NCBI GenBank assembly: GCA_023382655.1
Contig: JAHDWK010000006.1
Location: 1-64,000 of the forward strand
Reading direction: 5' to 3'
Source of the DNA: Anaerolineae bacterium
Lineage (GTDB): Bacteria > Chloroflexota > Anaerolineae > Promineifilales > Promineifilaceae
DNA: 64,000 nucleotides
Position numbers and translations under genes: made by a program. Of this stretch, positions 58,233-64,000 are shown in pieces (the first letter of the stretch is position 1; each line of letters starts with the position of its first letter). The notes under the pieces were generated by a model. The model was not told the DNA's origin. It saw only the letters and a program-made list of their open reading frames with translations, and made no database searches.

Positions 58233-60349
58233 CCATTGGGGCTGATCACCAGGTCGTTTTCAAAGGGCAGTGGTTTGTTGGCTGCCCGGCCGTACAGCAG
58301 CCACAACTGGCTGTTAAACGGCTCTTCCCCTTCGGCCAGGGTAGAGAGGCGGGGGAGATAACGGCCGTCTGACTGCAACAAATGGCTTTTGGCCGTGTCG
58401 TGCAAATACACATTGAGCAATCGCACAGCCTCCTGCCGGATGCCCTCATTTTCCAGAGGGAACAACACTTCCACCCGCCGGTCAATGTTGCGTGGCATAG
58501 GGTCGGCGCTGCCCAGATAAATCTCCGGCTGGTCCAGATTATGGAAATAATAAATGCGACTGTGTTCCAGAAAGCGACCGACAATACTCATCACCCGGAT
58601 ATTTTCACTCACCCCAGCCACACCCGGCCGTAAACAGCAAATGCCCCGGATGATCAGGTCAATCTGCACCCCCGCCTGCGACGCCGTATACAGCGCCCGG
58701 ATAATACGGGGATCCACAATAGAGTTCGCTTTGATGATGAGACGGCCGTGTTTGCCATGCGCCGTTTCTCGCTCAATCAAGCGCGTCAGATTATCCCGAA
58801 AACTGACCGGCGCCACCCAAAACTTCCGATACTCTTTCTGCTTGGAAAAGCCGGTGAGAAAGTTAAACACCTCAGACGCATCCGCCGCCATCTCCTCATC
58901 CGTCGTCAACAAACCCAGGTCGGTATACAAGCGGGAAGTAAAGGCATTGTAATTACCCGTAGCCACATGCACATAACGGCGCAGCCCGTCCCGCTCACGG
59001 CGCACAATCAGCATCACTTTGCTATGTGTCTTCAGCCCCATGATGCCATAAGCCACATGCACGCCCGCATTTTCCAATGCCCGCGCCCACTCAATGTTGC
59101 TCTCTTCATCAAACCGTGCCTTTAACTCCAGCAGCACCGCCACCTGCTTGCCGTTCTCCCGCGCCCGCATCAGCGCCCGCACAATGGGCGGGTTTGGCCC
59201 CACCCGGTATAGCGTCATCTTGATGGCGATCACGTCCGGGTCATCGGCGGCCGCTTCCACCAGGTTGATCACCGGCGTAAAACTATCATATGGATGGTGC
59301 AAGAGCACATCCTCGCGGCGCAGCACATTAAAGATATTCTCCCCACTGCGGAAGGGCTGCGGCAGCCGGGGCTGGAACACCTCGTCTTTCAGGTCAGATC
59401 GATCCAACCGGTTGAGTTCCCACAAACTGCTCAACCCTAACGGCCCATTGGCCGTATACACATCATACGTACTGATGCGCAAGTGTTCTATGAGCAGGCG
59501 CCGCGTTTCATCCGGCATTGTCTCATCCACTTCCAGACGCACCACCTGCCCAAAATGGCGTTGGCGCAGGCTCTCCTCCATTGTCAACAGCAAATCATCC
59601 GCCTCCTCTTCCTGAATTTCCATATCCGTGTTTCGTGTCACCCGGAAAGGATACGAGGCTTTCATGATCATGCCTGGAAACAGGCGATCCAGATTGGCGG
59701 CAATCACCTGTTCCACCCACACCAACTTCTGCGTACGCGGCGGCAATATGTCCTCCGGGTCTATCGGCTTCAACGGCACCAGGCGCGGCAGCGACGCAGG
59801 CACTTTGACGCGAGCAAAATAATCCTCGCCGGTATCCGGGTCTACAATTTCGGCTGCCAGATTGATGCTGAGATTGGAAATATGCGGGAAAGGATGGGCC
59901 GGGTCTGTGACCAGGGGCGTCAATACAGGGAAAATTTCGCGGTCAAAATAATCGCGCAGTTTGCGCTTTTGGCGGGCGTTTAGCTCTTTGTAATCGAGAA
60001 CATGAATACCTTCCCCGGCCAGTGCGGGCAGCAGCATCTCTTGCCAATAGGTCACGGACGTGGCAAACAGACTTGTCACCACCCGGTGAATGGCTACCAG
60101 TTGCTCACGCGGCGTCAAACCATCCGCCGGCGTATCGGTAATACCCAACAATACTTGCTGTTTCAAGCCGGATACCCGCACCATAAACACTTCATCCATG
60201 TTGGAACTAAAGATGGCCACAAACTTCACCCGCTCTAGCAGGGGATGATCTTCGCGGGTACACTCTTCCAGCACCCGCCGATTGAATTCGATCTGGCTCA
60301 ATTCACGGTTAATATAGTAGCCGGGGTTTTTCAAATCTATGTCTTTCAT
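58163..60349 (-). CDS. ppk1: Polyphosphate kinase 1
   Basis: 728 residues from ATG 60349. Makes long-chain polyphosphate from ATP, reversibly. Present: NPGYYINRELSQIEFNRRVLEE (N-domain), catalytic His regions ALENAGVHVAYGIMGLKTHSKVMLI and YVHVATGNYN, and RGICCLRPGV and IGRFLEHSRIYYFHN near the C-terminus. A long C-terminal tail (SPNGQGPVSSRRARSTNKAPSQ) is encoded in the 70-base overlap with the convergent membrane-protein gene, so the overlap codes on both strands. Confidence 0.95.
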   Translation of the reverse strand: MKDIDLKNPGYYINRELSQIEFNRRVLEECTREDHPLLERVKFVAIFSSNMDEVFMVRVSGLKQQVLLGITDTPADGLTPREQLVAIHRVVTSLFATSVTYWQEMLLPALAGEGIHVLDYKELNARQKRKLRDYFDREIFPVLTPLVTDPAHPFPHISNLSINLAAEIVDPDTGEDYFARVKVPASLPRLVPLKPIDPEDILPPRTQKLVWVEQVIAANLDRLFPGMIMKASYPFRVTRNTDMEIQEEEADDLLLTMEESLRQRHFGQVVRLEVDETMPDETRRLLIEHLRISTYDVYTANGPLGLSSLWELNRLDRSDLKDEVFQPRLPQPFRSGENIFNVLRREDVLLHHPYDSFTPVINLVEAAADDPDVIAIKMTLYRVGPNPPIVRALMRARENGKQVAVLLELKARFDEESNIEWARALENAGVHVAYGIMGLKTHSKVMLIVRRERDGLRRYVHVATGNYNAFTSRLYTDLGLLTTDEEMAADASEVFNFLTGFSKQKEYRKFWVAPVSFRDNLTRLIERETAHGKHGRLIIKANSIVDPRIIRALYTASQAGVQIDLIIRGICCLRPGVAGVSENIRVMSIVGRFLEHSRIYYFHNLDQPEIYLGSADPMPRNIDRRVEVLFPLENEGIRQEAVRLLNVYLHDTAKSHLLQSDGRYLPRLSTLAEGEEPFNSQLWLLYGRAANKPLPFENDLVISPNGQGPVSSRRARSTNKAPSQLSSP

Positions 60350-60384
60350 AAGCAACCTAAGGAATGAGATAGGAATTCTATTTC

Positions 60385-60420
60385 AGAAGTTCAACTTTTG
60401 GGGAGAAGTTGAACTTCTTT
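60385..60420. repeat. AGAAGTTCAACTTT hairpin repeat
   Basis: AGAAGTTCAACTTTT and GAGAAGTTGAACTTCTTT form a stem; a near copy of 9991-10027. It lies in the gap between divergent ppk1 and the CapA-like gene. Confidence 0.8.
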
Positions 60421-60433
60421 ACCAGTCTACCAC

Positions 60434-62137
60434 ATGAAAAAGATTTTTAGCACATTGCTCCTGTTATTACTGGTGGGGTGTAAGCCGACAGTGACCTTGC
60501 CCACGCCAGCACCCACGGCCGTATGGCCGCCCACCGTCCCGGCTCTCTCGGTGGGGCAATCGCTCCCGGCAACGGCTACCGGCGTTGTGTCCGGCACGGC
60601 CGTACCGGAAGCCCCCCCCTCTGTCACCCCCCTGGACACACCCAACCCGGCCTCGCCCCGCCTGCGCCTGGCCACCGATACGGCCGTGCCCACCACCTTT
60701 ATCAGCGCCGCCCAACAATTCGCTCAGCAGCATCTCACCCAATACAGTTGGAGCGAGCCGGATGATGCGCATCTTCTACTGACTACGCGCAGCGAGCGCC
60801 CGCTCGCCCGGTGGCTCTATACCCTGGCCGCTCCCTTCCCCACCGTGCCCGACGGCCTGACCCTGGCCGAATTACAGACCGCCTGGCAAGCCGGCAGCCT
60901 GCCCGTCATCGTCAGCGAAAGCACCGCTACGGCCATGACGCCGATTTTGGGGACGCCCGGCACGGCCGTGCAGATTGTGCCCGAAGGGGAACTGCGGGAA
61001 CGATTATGGGCGGCACGGCCGTCGGCTACAACCCCCTCGCTCACCATCCTCCCCTTTGACCAACTGGCACCCGACCTGAAAGTGCTGGCATTGGACGGCC
61101 AATCACCGCTGGCAGCCGATTTTGCGCCGGAGAATTACCCGTTAACCATTTCCATTGGTGTGGCCGGAGAAGAAACGGCCGTAACCCAATTCCGCGCTCA
61201 ATGGGATGGCCCCACCACCAATTATGACCCGGCCAAAATTACCCGCATCGCCCTGACCGGCGTCACCGCCCTGGTGCGGGCTACCGCTTTCAACATGGAA
61301 CGCTCTGGCATCCTCTGGCCCGGCGAAGAGGTAGGGCCGGTGCTGCGCGCTGCCGACATTGCCCACATCAGCAACGAGGTCTCCTTTGCCCCGGACTGCC
61401 CCTACCCCGACCCCATCGGCGGCACCACCTTTTGCAGCGATGACCGCTACCTTGACCTGATTCTGGACATGGGTGCCGATGTGATTGAACTGACCGGCAA
61501 TCATCTGAACGATTGGGGACGGGACAACACACGCCGCACCATCGAGATGTATGAAACGGCCGGGCTGCTCACCTACGGCGGCGGACGTGACCTGACGGCG
61601 GCCGTTACACCCGCCTTATTTAACCACAACGGCAATCGGATCGCCTTTGTGGGCTGTAATTCGTTTGGGCCGGCATTTGCTTGGGCAACGGCGACGGAAC
61701 CAGGGGCACGGCCGTGTGACGGCGCGCTCCCCACCGAAATTGCCACTCTGCGGGAGCAAGGGTATCTGGTCTTTGTCACTTTGCAATACACCGAGTATTA
61801 CCAGTATGCACCCCCACCCGACCAGAAACAGTTTTTTCAGGAAATGGCGACGGCGGGGGCCACGGCCCTATCCGGCAGCCAGGCGCACCACGCCCAGGGG
61901 TTCGCTTTTTACAATAACGCTTTTATCCACTACGGGCCGGGCAACCTCTTTTTTGACCAGATGGATATGATGGGTACGCGACAGACCTTTGTGGACACGT
62001 ATGTGATTGTTGACGGCCGTCTCGTGAGCGTGGAATTGTGGACAGGGCTGATCGAAAACTACGCCCGCCCCCGCCAGATGACTCCCGCCGAACGCGCCCA
62101 ACTGCTCCAGACCGTCTTCCAGGCCAGTGGGTGGTAA
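60434..62137 (+). CDS. CapA-family (PGA synthesis-like) lipoprotein
   Basis: 567 residues. Signal MKKIFSTLLLLLLVGCKP with lipobox Cys, then a Pro/Thr-rich linker. Residues about 100-240 resemble a periplasmic-binding-like half (FPTVPDGLTLAELQTAWQ). From about 270 is a CapA metallophosphatase-like fold: IALTGVTALVRAT, RAADIAHISNEVSFAPDCPYP, VIELTGNHLNDWG and SGSQAHHAQGFAFYN. CapA-like proteins are linked to poly-gamma-glutamate or surface polymer export; no capBC is nearby, so a phosphoesterase role on the cell surface is the safest guess. Confidence 0.82.
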   Translation: MKKIFSTLLLLLLVGCKPTVTLPTPAPTAVWPPTVPALSVGQSLPATATGVVSGTAVPEAPPSVTPLDTPNPASPRLRLATDTAVPTTFISAAQQFAQQHLTQYSWSEPDDAHLLLTTRSERPLARWLYTLAAPFPTVPDGLTLAELQTAWQAGSLPVIVSESTATAMTPILGTPGTAVQIVPEGELRERLWAARPSATTPSLTILPFDQLAPDLKVLALDGQSPLAADFAPENYPLTISIGVAGEETAVTQFRAQWDGPTTNYDPAKITRIALTGVTALVRATAFNMERSGILWPGEEVGPVLRAADIAHISNEVSFAPDCPYPDPIGGTTFCSDDRYLDLILDMGADVIELTGNHLNDWGRDNTRRTIEMYETAGLLTYGGGRDLTAAVTPALFNHNGNRIAFVGCNSFGPAFAWATATEPGARPCDGALPTEIATLREQGYLVFVTLQYTEYYQYAPPPDQKQFFQEMATAGATALSGSQAHHAQGFAFYNNAFIHYGPGNLFFDQMDMMGTRQTFVDTYVIVDGRLVSVELWTGLIENYARPRQMTPAERAQLLQTVFQASGW

Positions 62138-62282
62138 TTAGCATCATCGCATCATGCCAAATTTTTGCGCCAGATTCCACTTATGATATAGTCGTAAGGG
62201 TAATGGAGCTAATGATGGGAGGATTAAATACCCGCATAGCCTTGTCAGTTCAGCAGCAATTAATTGATGGGAGAGCAACATT

Positions 62283-64000
62283 GTGTCCAGTACGCAGTTG
62301 TATTTGCTGGGGACGCCGCGCCTGGTTCGGGAGGGTACGGCCGTCCACATCGAAATTCAAAAAGCCCTTGCCTTACTTGTTTACCTGGCCGTCAACCGCC
62401 AGCCTTATACGCGCGCCGAGTTAGCCGCATTATTCTGGCCGGAACTGCCAGTCGCAAACGCCCAAAATGTCCTGCGGCGTACCCTGTCTACCCTACGCCG
62501 GGCCATTGGGGCCGATTGCCTCCAGGCCACCCGGACCACCGTGTCCCTGACGCCGGTCACAGAGCCGCCCTTGTCTCCACAAAATGGCGGCGTTCACTAC
62601 CATAACCTGTGGGTGGATGTTATTCAGTTCCATCACTACCTGGCTCAAAACACAACCACGGCACTGGCCGAAGCCCTGGCCCTTTATCAAGGAGAGTTCC
62701 TCAGCGGTTTTAGTTTGCGGGATAGTCCGCTGTTTGATGAATGGCAGATGGCACAGGGGCGGAAGTTCCACCAGGAAGCGATCAAGGCGTGCCAGACGCT
62801 GGGGCATATTTATACGGAGCAACAGGAGTGGGAAACGGCCGTCGCTTATGCCCGGCGCTGGTTGGCGCTGGACCCTTTGCACGAACCGGCTCACCGCCAC
62901 TTGATGCGCCTGTACGAACAACAAGGCAGCCGTTCAGCCGCCCTCCACCAATACCATGAATGTGTCCGCCTGCTGCGCCAGGAGCTGGACATTGAGCCGG
63001 AAACAGAGACGACCCAGCTTTATCTGACTATCCGCGAAGGCCGCCAAAACGCCATCACAAAGTGGCAAACTGATGCGGAAATGGTCGCTCGTGTATATAC
63101 CACCTCACCTCCCCTTCCTGAGCAGTCCCCTAAACCCGCGCCAACCGATGAACAGTTTCACCACCTGTTATACCAGTTAGAAATAGGTACAGGTGAAAAA
63201 ACACAGCAGCAAGCGTTGACTGCATTTAAGACTGATGCCAATCAGATATGGGCTGCCTGGGAGTGGGCCACGCGGCAAAAGCAGATAGAGCTAATTGGTC
63301 GAGCCTGTTTTCCATTGGCTTTATTCCACGACTATCTGGGGTGGGATGAGGCGGGCCAGCGGATGTTTCAAACGGCCGTGCAAGCCATCCACCAGAAAGC
63401 ACAGCCAAAATCCGACCGTTTAGTGGTAGGGCAGTTGATGTCTCATCAGGCCCAATTTGCCATTGCCCGGCGACACTTTTATGAGGCCCGTCCCTTGTTA
63501 AACGAAAGCCAGGCTATCGCTCAAAAAGTGGATGATCCCGTGGGACAGATATTGGCGCTTAAACAATTGGTGCATTTCCACACCCAACTGAATGCTCTGG
63601 ACGAAGCCGGGCGCGTGGCCGGGCAATACCTGGCGTTGTGCCAACAAAACGCGCTTTGGGGGCAAGCAAGAGATAAACATTTCCTGGCCGATGCCTGGAA
63701 GAAAATGGGGCTGCTTAAGGCCCGTTGGCAAGATTTCTCCGGCGCGGATGATTGTTACCATCAGGCATTGGCGCTGGCCAGGGAAAGTGGCGACGCGCAC
63801 ATGGCAGCGCAGATTATCTGTAACCAGGGTTTGCTTTACCAAAGCCAGGGGCAAGAACCGACCGTTTATTTGCCTCTGTTTTATGACAGTCTGGATACCT
63901 TTGAGAAGTTGGATGACCAACGCAGTGTGGGCACGCTCCTGCTCAACATCGGCCGGGCCTGCCTGCAATTGCAGCATTTGGCAGAAGCCCGACAAATACT
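62283..64000 (+). CDS. SARP/BTAD transcriptional activator with TPR-like repeats, 3' end outside window
   Basis: Open from GTG 62283 (GGGAG upstream) to the window end, at least 572 residues. The N-terminal DNA-binding domain reads LYLLGTPRLVREG, then TRAELAALFWPELPVANAQNVLRRTLSTLRR, typical of SARP winged-helix regulators. A bacterial transcriptional activator domain follows (YQGEFLSGFSLRD, WQMAQGRKFHQEAIKAC, LHEPAHRHLMRLYEQQGSRSAALHQYHECVRLL). After a linker, TPR-like helical repeats extend to the end. Many Chloroflexi encode such regulators without an NB-ARC domain. Target genes unknown; the nearest unit is the CapA-like gene. Confidence 0.9.
   Translation, partial: MSSTQLYLLGTPRLVREGTAVHIEIQKALALLVYLAVNRQPYTRAELAALFWPELPVANAQNVLRRTLSTLRRAIGADCLQATRTTVSLTPVTEPPLSPQNGGVHYHNLWVDVIQFHHYLAQNTTTALAEALALYQGEFLSGFSLRDSPLFDEWQMAQGRKFHQEAIKACQTLGHIYTEQQEWETAVAYARRWLALDPLHEPAHRHLMRLYEQQGSRSAALHQYHECVRLLRQELDIEPETETTQLYLTIREGRQNAITKWQTDAEMVARVYTTSPPLPEQSPKPAPTDEQFHHLLYQLEIGTGEKTQQQALTAFKTDANQIWAAWEWATRQKQIELIGRACFPLALFHDYLGWDEAGQRMFQTAVQAIHQKAQPKSDRLVVGQLMSHQAQFAIARRHFYEARPLLNESQAIAQKVDDPVGQILALKQLVHFHTQLNALDEAGRVAGQYLALCQQNALWGQARDKHFLADAWKKMGLLKARWQDFSGADDCYHQALALARESGDAHMAAQIICNQGLLYQSQGQEPTVYLPLFYDSLDTFEKLDDQRSVGTLLLNIGRACLQLQHLAEARQI

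Larger units (their letters stand above)
1..64000. repeat. Dispersed ACGGCCGT octamer palindrome, about 130 copies
   Basis: The palindrome ACGGCCGT was counted by eye about 130 times, spread over coding sequence on both strands (examples: 2391-2398, 6781 region with two copies, 33170-33195 region with two, 60596, 61014). Composition predicts about one or two. It reads Thr-Ala-Val, Gly-Arg or Arg-Pro by frame, so proteins here are rich in TAV, DGR and NGR. It is absent from about 25.2-27.8 kb and 45.6-47.3 kb. Confidence 0.9.

Overview
The window is protein-dense bacterial DNA (GC in the mid-50s by eye) with about 50 credible genes on both strands and no rRNA, tRNA, IS element, phage module or CRISPR array that I can recognise. 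Gene content suggests a Chloroflexota (Anaerolineae-like) bacterium: a SARP/BTAD regulator with repeats, a YfhO protein beside GT-C membrane proteins, a large CHRD-containing subtilase, a Cys-tailed DUF2207 protein, a GerW/YtfJ-like protein and an R3H-ATPase. This placement is inference, because no marker RNA is present.

Layout. 1-3.8 kb: a secreted subtilase (minus strand) that runs off the left edge, preceded by a tiny ORF overlapping its start. 4.3-8.9 kb: gmk, an FmdB-type zinc ribbon, tmk, an R3H/AAA ATPase and a GNAT-like protein. 9.1-12.6 kb: sdhCDAB. 12.6-23.8 kb, all minus strand: a triple-FKBP lipoprotein, a PlsC-like acyltransferase, a GT1 glycosyltransferase, a J-domain protein next to htpG, a GerW-like protein, a DUF2207 protein, a SPASM protein that lacks the radical SAM cysteines, and a decayed retropepsin-like gene. 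23.9-28 kb: a SpeA-like decarboxylase, an MBL hydrolase, a response regulator and folD. 28-34 kb: a surface-glycan block (O-antigen ligase-like protein, DUF5989, SxtJ-like protein, carbamoyltransferase, GT4). 34-38.3 kb: a B12 uptake locus (btuF, btuC, btuD, minus strand) under a cobalamin riboswitch plus terminator, interrupted by an opposite-strand four-helix-bundle gene. 38.3-45.9 kb: three large GT-C-like membrane proteins. 45.9-64 kb: a YncE-like propeller, coaBC, an effector-associated-domain protein, DUF423, a tandem GNAT, a rhodanese, HMG-CoA lyase, a class V aminotransferase, aat, prs, an alpha/beta hydrolase, ppk1, a CapA-like lipoprotein and a SARP regulator that runs off the right edge.

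The most unusual property is two overlaid repeat systems. (1) The octamer palindrome ACGGCCGT occurs about 130 times by my manual count, roughly one per 0.5 kb on both coding strands, against about 1-2 expected from composition. It resembles HIP1 of cyanobacteria but has a different sequence. (2) Many short intergenic spaces hold degenerate 7-bp tandem repeats (words such as GTCATTG, GATGCGT, AATTAGG, GATAACC), usually as two facing arms that form a hairpin, like cyanobacterial STRRs. The same repeats occur in places where insertion would matter: inside a peripheral loop of the cobalamin riboswitch, in frame inside membrane-protein genes, at gene termini, and on both sides of the four-helix-bundle gene that splits the btu operon. 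Together they look like an active or recently active small-repeat system, and they are the best candidate here for undescribed biology.
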